Shown here piece after piece: positions 1 to 5,362 of a stretch of 64,000 bases of DNA. The position numbers and the translations under genes were made by a program. This DNA comes from a virus: IMG/VR virus record IMGVR_UViG_3300010389_000007, positions 20,835-84,834 of that record, one strand, 5' to 3'. The stretch's first letter is position 1. Each line of letters opens with the position of its first letter. A model generated the notes under the pieces. The model saw only the letters and a program-made list of their open reading frames with translations. It searched no databases and was not told where the DNA came from.

Positions 1-126
1 ACTGCGTGCCTGGTAATCTTTCTTCAAGATTTCACCATTCCACTCAGGATAACCATCCCAGTGACAATATACACCAGAATAGGTATTGTCTTTGTGTTTG
101 ATTGAAATGAAACTACGAGTTCCCAT
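1..126 (-). CDS. Partial small protein with YCHWDGYP motif
   Basis: The ATG at 126 opens a frame running off the left edge, giving 42 residues without a stop. It starts MGTRSFISIK and carries YCHWDGYP near residue 19, a motif common in small conserved phage proteins of unknown function. It is too short for the ORF list but has the same orientation and codon style as its neighbours. The C-terminus is missing, and no function can be given beyond resemblance to that family. Confidence 0.7.
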   Translation of the reverse strand, partial: MGTRSFISIKHKDNTYSGVYCHWDGYPEWNGEILKKDYQARS

Positions 127-146
127 TGTTTTGTTGAATAATAAAG

Positions 147-290
147 TCAGTCTTCAATCAGAATCCATTCATCTTCATCACTCTCAGTGATGGATTCCCA
201 ATTATCTTCAAAGAGGTCAAACATTGCCTCATTAGGCACTACACAATCAAACTCATCAATTTGAATATCCTCAAGAAATGCAGTAGACAT
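147..290 (-). CDS. Small acidic hypothetical protein (47 aa)
   Basis: This is a 47-residue acidic frame starting MSTAFLEDIQ and ending DEWILIED. An in-frame ATG nine bases upstream (299) is an alternative start. The start lies just downstream of the palindrome at 301-317 that recurs before two other genes, which supports it being a real transcribed gene. No domain is recognised. Confidence 0.6.
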   Translation of the reverse strand: MSTAFLEDIQIDEFDCVVPNEAMFDLFEDNWESITESDEDEWILIED

Positions 291-300
291 GAATCTCATT

Positions 301-317
301 TGATTACCTAGTAATCA
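301..317 (-). promoter_or_regulatory. Promoter-operator palindrome, copy 1
   Basis: TGATTAC-CTA-GTAATCA is a perfect 7-bp inverted repeat with a 3-nt spacer. On the minus strand the -10-like hexamer TATGAT runs directly into it, and the palindrome ends 10 nt before the ATG at 290. Related elements lie at 1548-1560 and 6460-6472 at the same distance from start codons. This copy has no clear -35. Its role as a promoter or operator is inferred. Confidence 0.5.
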
Positions 318-381
318 TAGCATGAGATCCCCCTGTTTGGAGATTTATTGTGACACTAGTACATGTGTCACATCAGTATAA

Positions 382-579
382 TCAATCTGCCTTTTTAGTT
401 TTTCTTTTTCTAGTTTTCTTGGGTGCTACTCCACCTTCCCATGCTTCATTTTCAGGGGTGCTAGGATCATCTGCAATAAAGTGTCCATTCTCATCCTTTG
501 CTCTCTTAGGAGTTTCTGTTACTTGCTCCTCAGGATCTGGCGTTGGAGTATTACCAATCAAATTAAGAAATCTGCTCAT
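382..579 (-). CDS. Small hypothetical protein with basic tail (65 aa)
   Basis: The protein starts MSRFLNLIGNTPTPDPEE and ends in a lysine/arginine-rich tail (KKTRKRKTKKAD). The middle is acidic and proline-rich, so it is probably unstructured. A late promoter octamer (TCTAAATA, 601-608) lies 22 nt upstream of the ATG, pointing to late expression and perhaps a virion or head-assembly role, which is inference. No domain is recognised. Confidence 0.7.
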   Translation of the reverse strand: MSRFLNLIGNTPTPDPEEQVTETPKRAKDENGHFIADDPSTPENEAWEGGVAPKKTRKRKTKKAD

Positions 580-600
580 TTTGCTATAGCAACTTAATTT

Positions 601-608
601 TATTTAGA
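601..608 (-). promoter_or_regulatory. T4-like late promoter TCTAAATA
   Basis: The octamer TCTAAATA on the minus strand ends 22 nt before the ATG at 579 and abuts the 3' end of tRNA-Ala. It matches the T4 late consensus TATAAATA at 7 of 8 positions, and the same variant recurs at 5336, 25032 and 51094. Confidence 0.6.
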
Positions 609-609
609 A

Positions 610-680
610 TGGAGGATACCAGAGTCGAACTGGTGACTAATGCTTGCAAAGCACTCATTTTACCACTAAACTAATCCCCC
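610..680 (-). tRNA. tRNA-Ala (UGC)
   Basis: A full cloverleaf can be drawn: acceptor GGGGGAT/ATCCTCC, anticodon loop TTTGCAA with anticodon TGC, and T arm ACCAG-TTCGACT-CTGGT. The discriminator is A and no CCA is encoded. It is the last tRNA of the six-gene cluster in the direction of transcription. Confidence 0.93.
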
Positions 681-682
681 AA

Positions 683-764
683 TGCACATGAAAGGACTTG
701 AACCTTCATGGATTGCTCCACTGGAACCTAAACCCAGCGCGTATACCAATTCCGCCACATGTGC
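683..764 (-). tRNA. tRNA-Leu (UAG)
   Basis: The acceptor stem GCACATG/CATGTGC is perfectly paired. The anticodon loop TTTAGGT gives anticodon TAG, and a long variable arm typical of tRNA-Leu is present. The discriminator is A and no CCA is encoded. Confidence 0.92.
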
Positions 765-767
765 AGA

Positions 768-840
768 CTCCCCCACCTGGATTCGAACCAGGAACCAAGT
801 GATTAACAGTCACCTACTCTGCCTGTTGAGCTATAGGGGA
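768..840 (-). tRNA. tRNA-Asn (GUU)
   Basis: The acceptor is TCCCCTA/TGGGGGA, the anticodon loop CTGTTAA gives GTT, and the T arm contains GGTTCGAATCC. The discriminator is G and no CCA is encoded. Confidence 0.93.
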
Positions 841-847
841 ATGAAGT

Positions 848-1018
848 TTATTCAGATTGCTTACACTCTAGCATGTATTCTACAGTGTTAGCAACATCTT
901 CCATTGCATCTCTAAGAAATGGTCTCTGTCCTGACTCCTGACGCATTGTATCAGAATCATCACAGAGAGTCCATCTCCATTGTTGTTGAGATGTGGAATA
1001 CCATAAGTTAATTTTCAT
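848..1018 (-). CDS. Small hypothetical protein between tRNAs (56 aa)
   Basis: The ATG at 1018 is preferred because the longer frame starting at 1066 would run into tRNA-Pro. The protein starts MKINLWYSTS and contains RWTLCDDSDTMRQESGQR followed by an amphipathic helical end. It lies between tRNA-Asn and tRNA-Pro. I recognise no domain; it looks like a conserved cyanophage small protein. Confidence 0.6.
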   Translation of the reverse strand: MKINLWYSTSQQQWRWTLCDDSDTMRQESGQRPFLRDAMEDVANTVEYMLECKQSE

Positions 1019-1036
1019 AGTCTTGTTAATGACTAA

Positions 1037-1110
1037 TCGGAATGACAGGATTCGAACCTGCGACATCTCGCTCCCAAAGCGAGTGCTCTACCAAACTGAG
1101 CTACATTCCG
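1037..1110 (-). tRNA. tRNA-Pro (UGG)
   Basis: The anticodon arm CTCGC-TTTGGGA-GCGAG gives anticodon TGG. Acceptor CGGAATG/CATTCCG and the GGTTCGAATCC T arm are intact and the discriminator is A. Its 5' end directly abuts the CCA end of tRNA-Val with no spacer. Confidence 0.93.
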
Positions 1111-1185
1111 TGGTGGGAAATACTGGATTCGAACCAGTGACATACTGCGTGTAAAGCAGGCACTCTACCACTGAGTTAATCTCCC
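1111..1185 (-). tRNA. tRNA-Val (UAC), CCA encoded
   Basis: The acceptor is GGGAGAT/ATTTCCC, the anticodon is TAC and the T arm is CACTG-GTTCGAAT-CCAGT. It is followed by discriminator A and an encoded CCA (1113-1111). I see no encoded CCA in the other tRNAs of the cluster. Confidence 0.92.
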
Positions 1186-1187
1186 AA

Positions 1188-1273
1188 AGGAAGGTTAGGG
1201 ATTCGAACCCTAGGAGGTTATTAGCCTCAGTAGTTTTCAAGACTACCACCATCAACCACTCGGTCAACCTTCC
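1188..1273 (-). tRNA. tRNA-Ser (UGA)
   Basis: The acceptor is GGAAGGT/ACCTTCC. The anticodon arm GTAGT-CTTGAAA-ACTAC gives TGA, and a long variable arm is present as expected for serine. The discriminator base reads U, unusual because serine tRNAs normally carry G. It is the first tRNA in the direction of transcription. Confidence 0.9.
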
Positions 1274-1280
1274 AAGTATA

Positions 1281-1298
1281 AAGGGGATTGCTCCCCTT
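1281..1298 (-). terminator. Hairpin after the KTSC-like gene
   Basis: AAGGGGA/TCCCCTT forms a 7-bp stem with a 4-nt loop just after the stop of the gene at 1304-1534. On the minus strand only a weak T stretch (TTTAT) follows, so termination is uncertain. It could also insulate or help process the tRNA transcript. Confidence 0.45.
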
Positions 1299-1305
1299 AT
1301 TTATC
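1298..1305 (-). promoter_or_regulatory. Late promoter-like GATAAATA before the tRNA cluster
   Basis: GATAAATA on the minus strand lies 24 nt upstream of tRNA-Ser and overlaps the stop of the preceding gene. The same variant precedes the genes starting at 38500, 50210 and 55490. A start here would fall inside the hairpin at 1281-1298, so the hairpin would form only on read-through transcripts. Confidence 0.4.
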
Positions 1306-1534
1306 AGTTCTGAATGGGAATCAGAACCTTATTGTTTTTGAGTTTTGCAATCAGTTTGCCAACACTCTCAGCAGTACGAATTTGATCTTCAACACTCAGA
1401 GGATTGTCACATGCAAAGACATAGGACTTGTCAGGATTGCTAAGATAAGTCACACCAACTTGATTTTCATCATAGTCAAAAGAGACTTCAGAGATAGCAG
1501 AAGACTCAACATTGAGAATAACAGAAACAGACAT
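1304..1534 (-). CDS. KTSC-like small protein (76 aa)
   Basis: The 76-residue protein contains SSAISEVSFDYDENQVGV followed by alternating beta-strand residues (TYLSNPDKSYVFAC), resembling the KTSC fold seen in small phage and bacterial proteins. The ATG at 1534 lies 13 nt downstream of palindrome copy 2, and a sigma70-like promoter precedes it. Molecular function is unknown; the family assignment rests on pattern only. Confidence 0.6.
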   Translation of the reverse strand: MSVSVILNVESSAISEVSFDYDENQVGVTYLSNPDKSYVFACDNPLSVEDQIRTAESVGKLIAKLKNNKVLIPIQN

Positions 1535-1547
1535 TTGCCTTTGATTG

Positions 1548-1560
1548 ATTACTTTGTAAT
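1548..1560 (-). promoter_or_regulatory. Promoter-operator palindrome, copy 2
   Basis: ATTAC-TTT-GTAAT lies at the expected transcription start of a sigma70-like promoter whose minus-strand elements are TTGACT, 17 nt, TATCAT. The TATCAT hexamer overlaps the palindrome. The upstream sequence TCCCTCCA is shared with copy 3, so conservation extends beyond the palindrome. Confidence 0.55.
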
Positions 1561-1601
1561 GATAACAGATCTGGAGGGAAAAGTCAAGAGGTTTGTGCCA
1601 C

Positions 1602-1736
1602 TTAGAGGAGTGTCACATCCTCCCAGTTCTCTTTGAATATAAGCATCAATGCTTTACTGTTGAATGGATTAAAGGTTGCATATTGATCACAAACAAATAC
1701 AATTTGCCCCTTAAACCCATCATAATTAATACACAT
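1602..1736 (-). CDS. Small hypothetical protein (44 aa)
   Basis: The frame starting MCINYDGFKGQIVFVCDQ is preceded by AAGGAGAAA, a strong ribosome-binding site next to the ATG at 1736. An in-frame ATG at 1754 would add six residues but would place that site inside the coding region. It ends NWEDVTLL. No domain is recognised. Confidence 0.55.
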   Translation of the reverse strand: MCINYDGFKGQIVFVCDQYATFNPFNSKALMLIFKENWEDVTLL

Positions 1737-1765
1737 TTTCTCCTTAAGAATCATAGTATCAAAGA

Positions 1766-2065
1766 TCAATAGTTCCAGAAATCATCATAGTCATCTTGTG
1801 TTGCCAAAGATATGTTATGTGTGGAAATGCCTGTAGGAAGATCAGAAAGATCAATGTCTAACTTCTTATATCCCATGAGCAGTGATTTCACATCAACTGC
1901 CCTATTCATTTGCTTTTTGTGGTAATCAATCCAAGAGTCAACTTCTTCAATCAACTCATCATAAAACTCTTGTGGAGTTGTATCATCTTCATTAAGATAC
2001 TCAGAGACTAGATCTTCTAATCTCTTTTTCCTTTCAATTTTGTAGTTATCAGGATTCATTTTCAT
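1766..2065 (-). CDS. Hypothetical protein (99 aa)
   Basis: The protein begins MKMNPDNYKIERKKRLEDL with a charged helical half and ends DDYDDFWNY. Its start overlaps the end of the preceding gene by 17 nt, suggesting translational coupling. A GGAAAAAG stretch could serve as ribosome-binding site. No function is recognised. Confidence 0.65.
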   Translation of the reverse strand: MKMNPDNYKIERKKRLEDLVSEYLNEDDTTPQEFYDELIEEVDSWIDYHKKQMNRAVDVKSLLMGYKKLDIDLSDLPTGISTHNISLATQDDYDDFWNY

Positions 2066-2237
2066 TAGTCTTTTTCCATGATTTACGAACTCTCTTCAAC
2101 TCCTTGAGTTCCATTTTGATGTTCTGATAGGCAGTTTCACTGTCAATCTTGTCTGCCATTTCCATGGCAATGATAACATCAACTCTGGTGCCAAAGTGTT
2201 TAAGAGCAGTCTCAAAATTGTCTAAATCTTCATACAT
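2049..2237 (-). CDS. Hypothetical helical protein (62 aa)
   Basis: The ATG at 2237 (MYEDLDNFETALKHFG) is chosen because GAGGA sits 8 nt upstream and it gives a short coupled overlap with the preceding gene. The start at 2252 would lack this. The protein is almost entirely helical and charged. Function is unknown. Confidence 0.62.
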   Translation of the reverse strand: MYEDLDNFETALKHFGTRVDVIIAMEMADKIDSETAYQNIKMELKELKRVRKSWKKTNENES

Positions 2238-2589
2238 TTTTTGATTCCTCAATGTTGTAAACTACTGGATGGATTTGGTCCATCTTAGACTCTAATCTGT
2301 TCTCTGCTTCATATAAAGCATTTGTAAGTCCAATGTTCTCATCCTGAAGAGATTTGACTTCATCAGAGAGTCTGTGGACTTCACTCTTTAACCACAGAAT
2401 ATCATCTAAATTGCCAACAATTCTTTCATCAAAAGACTTGATCCAATCCATAATGAAATGTTCCTCACCTGTCAAATCATTCTTTACTTTGTAATAGTAA
2501 TCTTCTTCAGGATCAGAGTCATAAGGATACAACCAATTTTGTAACTCTAAAGACCACCCCCAAAGTATAACTCTAATAGATCTAAACAT
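2230..2589 (-). CDS. Coiled-coil hypothetical protein (119 aa)
   Basis: Residues 1-25 are hydrophobic and tryptophan-rich (ILWGWSLELQNWLYP). Residues ~60-105 show a heptad pattern typical of a coiled coil (LKSEVHRLSDEVKSLQDE). The start is coupled to the preceding gene by TAATG. It could be a membrane-attached oligomeric protein; the function is unknown. Confidence 0.65.
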   Translation of the reverse strand: MFRSIRVILWGWSLELQNWLYPYDSDPEEDYYYKVKNDLTGEEHFIMDWIKSFDERIVGNLDDILWLKSEVHRLSDEVKSLQDENIGLTNALYEAENRLESKMDQIHPVVYNIEESKNV

Positions 2590-2690
2590 TAGATCACTCC
2601 TACTGATTTTAGATAGTTTCTATATGCTGCATACCTCTGCCATTTTGGTTGGTTTGGTACATCTAATTGATGACATATTTCACAGTACAT
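2589..2690 (-). CDS. Very small hypothetical protein (33 aa)
   Basis: MYCEICHQLDVPNQPKWQRY starts this 33-residue frame, and its stop shares a base with the next ATG (TAATG), a coupling used repeatedly in this window. A CxxC pair near the start could bind metal, but two cysteines are not enough to claim it. Confidence 0.5.
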   Translation of the reverse strand: MYCEICHQLDVPNQPKWQRYAAYRNYLKSVGVI

Positions 2691-2697
2691 TAACCAT

Positions 2698-3048
2698 TCA
2701 TACCATGGAGTTGTTGGATCCAGGACATGATATGGGTACGATGTAGTAGTTGTTTGTGGGTTCATCATTCCAGTGCCTAATTACTCCAGCAACAATAAAA
2801 CAGTTAGTAATGAAATAAGTCAGTAAAATTACTGTCCTAATTTTTGCTACTTCGTCTGCTTCCTTGTCGCACTCGCTTGCTTTTTGTCCCAGGGATTTTG
2901 CCCACAATCTCCACACCTTTGGTTGAGATAGTGTATTGTTTTGGGGCAAGACTTTCTCTTTCGATGAGTTTGAAAAGATGCTCTTGACACTGGAACCAGC
3001 AGATTCTATTCTCTTCTTTAATGTCGAGACGAATTGGAAAAGATACAT
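2698..3048 (-). CDS. Small membrane protein; start uncertain
   Basis: The 3' half encodes EADEVAKIRTVILLTYFI and a continuing hydrophobic stretch typical of a single transmembrane helix, then a short polar tail. The 5' half of this frame overlaps the MSKFPYV gene (2837-3064) in another register and is probably not translated as shown. There is no internal ATG near the real start, so initiation at a GTG or TTG near 2900-2910 or a frameshift from the overlapping gene must be considered. Only the C-terminal ~60 residues are well supported. Confidence 0.45.
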   Translation of the reverse strand: MYLFQFVSTLKKRIESAGSSVKSIFSNSSKEKVLPQNNTLSQPKVWRLWAKSLGQKASECDKEADEVAKIRTVILLTYFITNCFIVAGVIRHWNDEPTNNYYIVPISCPGSNNSMV

Positions 3049-3064
3049 ATGGAAATTTACTCAT
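2837..3064 (-). CDS. Hypothetical protein (75 aa)
   Basis: The protein starts MSKFPYVSFPIRLDIKEEN and contains ICWFQCQEHLFKLIERESL, followed by a basic tail (KSKRVRQGSRRSSKN). The start overlaps the end of the preceding gene (ATGAGTAA). It overlaps the membrane-protein frame by about 210 nt in a different register. No domain is recognised. Confidence 0.65.
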   Translation of the reverse strand: MSKFPYVSFPIRLDIKEENRICWFQCQEHLFKLIERESLAPKQYTISTKGVEIVGKIPGTKSKRVRQGSRRSSKN

Positions 3065-3221
3065 TGGTCTTCTTATTCTTTTCAGTGAAGTACACGTGAA
3101 ATGTCTTATTTAAGACATCTTCACAAAGTTTGTACTCTTTTCCATTAAAGGGTACACCATGGATCTGATAATACCTAATTGCATCATGAATAATTTTTGT
3201 TTGTTCAGGTGTGAAATCCAT
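3057..3221 (-). CDS. Small hypothetical protein (54 aa)
   Basis: MDFTPEQTKIIHDAIRYYQI opens the frame, which continues with HGVPFNGKEYKLCEDVLNK and ends in a lysine-rich tail. Its stop overlaps the next start. Its length and form match the small accessory genes around it; function unknown. Confidence 0.6.
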   Translation of the reverse strand: MDFTPEQTKIIHDAIRYYQIHGVPFNGKEYKLCEDVLNKTFHVYFTEKNKKTNE

Positions 3222-3242
3222 TAGAATCCTTTGATAAAACCA

Positions 3243-3500
3243 TTATACAGCATCAGAATCTTTTTTGGAAAGTTCTTGTGCCAGTTTTTTTGCTGTCCTC
3301 ATATACTTCCTATCCATCCACCATTTACCTATAGGAGAAGAGAGAATGACTGGATGAAATCTAATCATCCAGAACATCCTCTCTACATTTACCCTTGCAG
3401 TTTTAGATAGAATGACAATAAATGTCCCTACATTGGGATCTATTATTACCATTCCAATTATGATAGCAAATATACTCAACCACACATACTCTACAGTCAT
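3243..3500 (-). CDS. Small membrane protein with YMRTAKKLAQEL motif (85 aa)
   Basis: Residues ~5-30 are strongly hydrophobic (VWLSIFAIIIGMVII), predicting a membrane segment. The ATG at 3500 shares a base with the upstream stop (TGATG); a TTG three bases earlier is less likely. The C-terminal motif DRKYMRTAKKLAQEL is nearly repeated in the gene at 59089-59244 (YMRKAKKLAQ), so the two may form a small family. Confidence 0.65.
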   Translation of the reverse strand: MTVEYVWLSIFAIIIGMVIIDPNVGTFIVILSKTARVNVERMFWMIRFHPVILSSPIGKWWMDRKYMRTAKKLAQELSKKDSDAV

Positions 3501-3679
3501 CAATGAAACTCCTCGTTCCTTCGTCTATCTAGGTACTCTAGAACTTCAGATCTCCACTCCATTAACTCGTTGAAACACTTTTGATTGTGTGCACATTGAC
3601 GCAGTGCTGGATCTGGTTTCAATACACTCTCATAGAACAATCCCAGGGCATCACGACGCTTTTCATGTTTTTCTGACAT
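3500..3679 (-). CDS. Small hypothetical protein (59 aa)
   Basis: The frame begins MSEKHEKRRDALGLFYESVL and is helical and charged throughout, ending DRRRNEEFH. GGAGAATAG just upstream supplies a ribosome-binding site that overlaps the stop of the preceding gene. Function unknown. Confidence 0.62.
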   Translation of the reverse strand: MSEKHEKRRDALGLFYESVLKPDPALRQCAHNQKCFNELMEWRSEVLEYLDRRRNEEFH

Positions 3680-3682
3680 AGA

Positions 3683-3880
3683 CTATTCTCCAATAGGTGT
3701 GTTAAAGCAAGAGGGATCTGTTCCATCAGCAAATCTTGAGATAAACTCAACTTTCTGATATGGAGTGAGTAACTCACTGGACATTACTCCTTCCACCAAC
3801 CAATCAAAGTCATCACAACTTAAGAGTAATTTTTCTGGAACTGGTTGTGCTAGTGCAAGAAGCAATGGTAGTTGAATCAT
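3683..3880 (-). CDS. Small hypothetical protein (65 aa)
   Basis: The N-terminus MIQLPLLLALAQPVPEKLLL is hydrophobic but lacks the basic start of a classical signal peptide. The rest contains CDDFDWLVEGVMSSELLTP and is acidic. It lies directly after the dehydratase-like gene. Function unknown. Confidence 0.6.
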   Translation of the reverse strand: MIQLPLLLALAQPVPEKLLLSCDDFDWLVEGVMSSELLTPYQKVEFISRFADGTDPSCFNTPIGE

Positions 3881-3881
3881 T

Positions 3882-4916
3882 TTAGATTGTAATCCATCTA
3901 CTATTATTTAATGTCCAGTTAGTAACTTCTGCAATCCTTTGTCTTACAGACATAGCAGGTTCCCACCCAAGTTCTTTCATCTTACTACCATCAAGAGCAT
4001 ACCTTAGGTCATGTCCTGGACGTGAAGAATGGAAGTCAATCAACTCATACTTGAGTTCTTTTCCTTGTGCTTCTGCAATGATCTGTGCTAGTTCTAGGTT
4101 GTTAAGTTCCTCAGATCCAACAATGTTGAACTTAGGACACTTAGCACCAGTTTCATCTGGTTTGAAACTACCTTTGTAATTCAATAGGAATAGAATTGCA
4201 CTGGATACATCCTCTGCATGTATATAATGCCTGGATCCTGGAATTGTGCAACTACTGTCGCTATGAATCGTTACAGTTTCACCATCCCTTGCTTTTTTAA
4301 TACACATTGGAATGTATTTCTCAGGATGCTGTCTCTCACCAAACACATTCATTGTGTGGGTGATATAGACAGGGAGACCATAAGTATTCTCATATGCTAC
4401 AGCAAGTTCTTCACCACCTGCTTTAGTTGCACTGTATGGATTGGTAGAGTTGTACCTATCATGCTCCTTATACTTAATACCATTAGGAGCAGGACCAAAT
4501 ACTTCATCAGTGCTGAAGTAAATGAACCTTTCTAGGTGTGGTTGTTGAGTTCTAGCAAACTCTAGGATGTTGCAGGTAGCAACAACATTATCCAGAACAA
4601 ACTCCATTGGATATTCAATACTGCGATCCACATGTGAACCAGCAGCAAGGTGGAGAATGTAATCTACTTTGCCAATCTCAGATCTAATAAGTGGATTAAG
4701 TTCTGCCTTTAGATCATGGAAAACAACCTTCACACGCTTACGATCCTCTGCTGTAAAGTCAGCAAGGATGTCATTCAACCTGTTCAGATTGCCACTATAA
4801 TCCAGTCTGTCTAGGGTGACAATTTCCCAGTCAGTGTGTTTAAGAACATAACCAATTAGATGGTGCGCAATAAAACCTGCACCACCTGTAATAAGAGCTC
4901 TCTTTGTCATATTCAA
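3882..4916 (-). CDS. dTDP-glucose 4,6-dehydratase-like NAD(P)-sugar enzyme
   Basis: A short-chain dehydrogenase/epimerase of 344 residues. It has the Rossmann motif GGAGFIA (11-17), the STDE signature (135-138) with Thr136, Asp137 and Glu138 in the positions used by 4,6-dehydratases, and YSATK (161-165). Length and motif order match the RfbB family, which converts NDP-glucose to the 4-keto-6-deoxy sugar. It may modify host surface sugars or supply sugars for virion or DNA glycosylation. No partner sugar-pathway gene lies nearby; a glycosyltransferase sits 58 kb away. A UDP-sugar decarboxylase or epimerase activity cannot be excluded. Confidence 0.85.
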   Translation of the reverse strand: MNMTKRALITGGAGFIAHHLIGYVLKHTDWEIVTLDRLDYSGNLNRLNDILADFTAEDRKRVKVVFHDLKAELNPLIRSEIGKVDYILHLAAGSHVDRSIEYPMEFVLDNVVATCNILEFARTQQPHLERFIYFSTDEVFGPAPNGIKYKEHDRYNSTNPYSATKAGGEELAVAYENTYGLPVYITHTMNVFGERQHPEKYIPMCIKKARDGETVTIHSDSSCTIPGSRHYIHAEDVSSAILFLLNYKGSFKPDETGAKCPKFNIVGSEELNNLELAQIIAEAQGKELKYELIDFHSSRPGHDLRYALDGSKMKELGWEPAMSVRQRIAEVTNWTLNNSRWITI

Positions 4917-5173
4917 TCAAGATAGTAATCTGAAGTATCCACCAATTCCCAACTTAAATCAAGATCTTCTAGGAATTGTGTCAACTCATGTTCAGTTGTA
5001 GGAAGGATCTCGTCTTCCTCTAGTGTGAATACCGCCTCACACAATGCAGGACCATATTCAGCAGGTTCAAAGTAAGTTTGTGCATGTGTTTGCACTGCAT
5101 CATCAATTATGGCAGCAACATAGATGCTACCATCTTCATGCTGGTTGATAGTGTCAATGTTAATAATGCTCAT
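4913..5173 (-). CDS. Acidic hypothetical protein (86 aa)
   Basis: MSIINIDTINQHEDGSIYVA opens an acidic protein with a YFEPAEYGPALCEAVF segment. It overlaps the next start by 4 nt (ATGA), so it is coupled to the dehydratase-like gene. I recognise no domain. Confidence 0.65.
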   Translation of the reverse strand: MSIINIDTINQHEDGSIYVAAIIDDAVQTHAQTYFEPAEYGPALCEAVFTLEEDEILPTTEHELTQFLEDLDLSWELVDTSDYYLD

Positions 5174-5177
5174 GAAA

Positions 5178-5309
5178 TCAATAACTGTACTTGGAAATCA
5201 TTTGGTCCAGTTTATCCTCTCTATATTCATCTTCTGCTTCTTCTAAATTATCTTCTTCTAGTTCTTCATAGATGGTATCACCATCTTTTTCTAGAAAGAT
5301 TGAAGGCAT
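5178..5309 (-). CDS. Small acidic protein under a late promoter (43 aa)
   Basis: The ATG at 5309 (MPSIFLEKDGDTIYEEL) is chosen over upstream starts because they overlap the hairpin and end of cobS. A TCTAAATA late octamer at 5336-5343 sits 27 nt upstream. The protein is largely Glu/Asp. Function unknown. Confidence 0.6.
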   Translation of the reverse strand: MPSIFLEKDGDTIYEELEEDNLEEAEDEYREDKLDQMISKYSY

Positions 5310-5335
5310 GGAGATAGTGAGTGCAAAGGATAATG

Positions 5336-5343
5336 TATTTAGA
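5336..5343 (-). promoter_or_regulatory. T4-like late promoter TCTAAATA
   Basis: TCTAAATAC on the minus strand is 27 nt from the ATG at 5309. It follows directly from the hairpin that contains the cobS stop codon. Confidence 0.55.
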
Positions 5344-5362
5344 GGGAGATTACTCTCCCTCT
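5341..5362 (-). terminator. Perfect 9-bp hairpin across the cobS stop
   Basis: AGAGGGAGA/TCTCCCTCT pairs perfectly around the loop TTAC, which holds the cobS stop codon on the minus strand. No T run follows, so it may slow or partly terminate transcription, or protect the 3' end, rather than act as a standard terminator. It overlaps the late promoter downstream. Confidence 0.45.

Noticed and set aside
848-1066. Longer start (72 residues) for the small gene between tRNAs
   Set aside because: It would read into tRNA-Pro; the ATG at 1018 is preferred.
1281-1298. Strong terminator before the tRNA cluster
   Set aside because: The hairpin is clear but the T run is weak, so it is listed only with low confidence.
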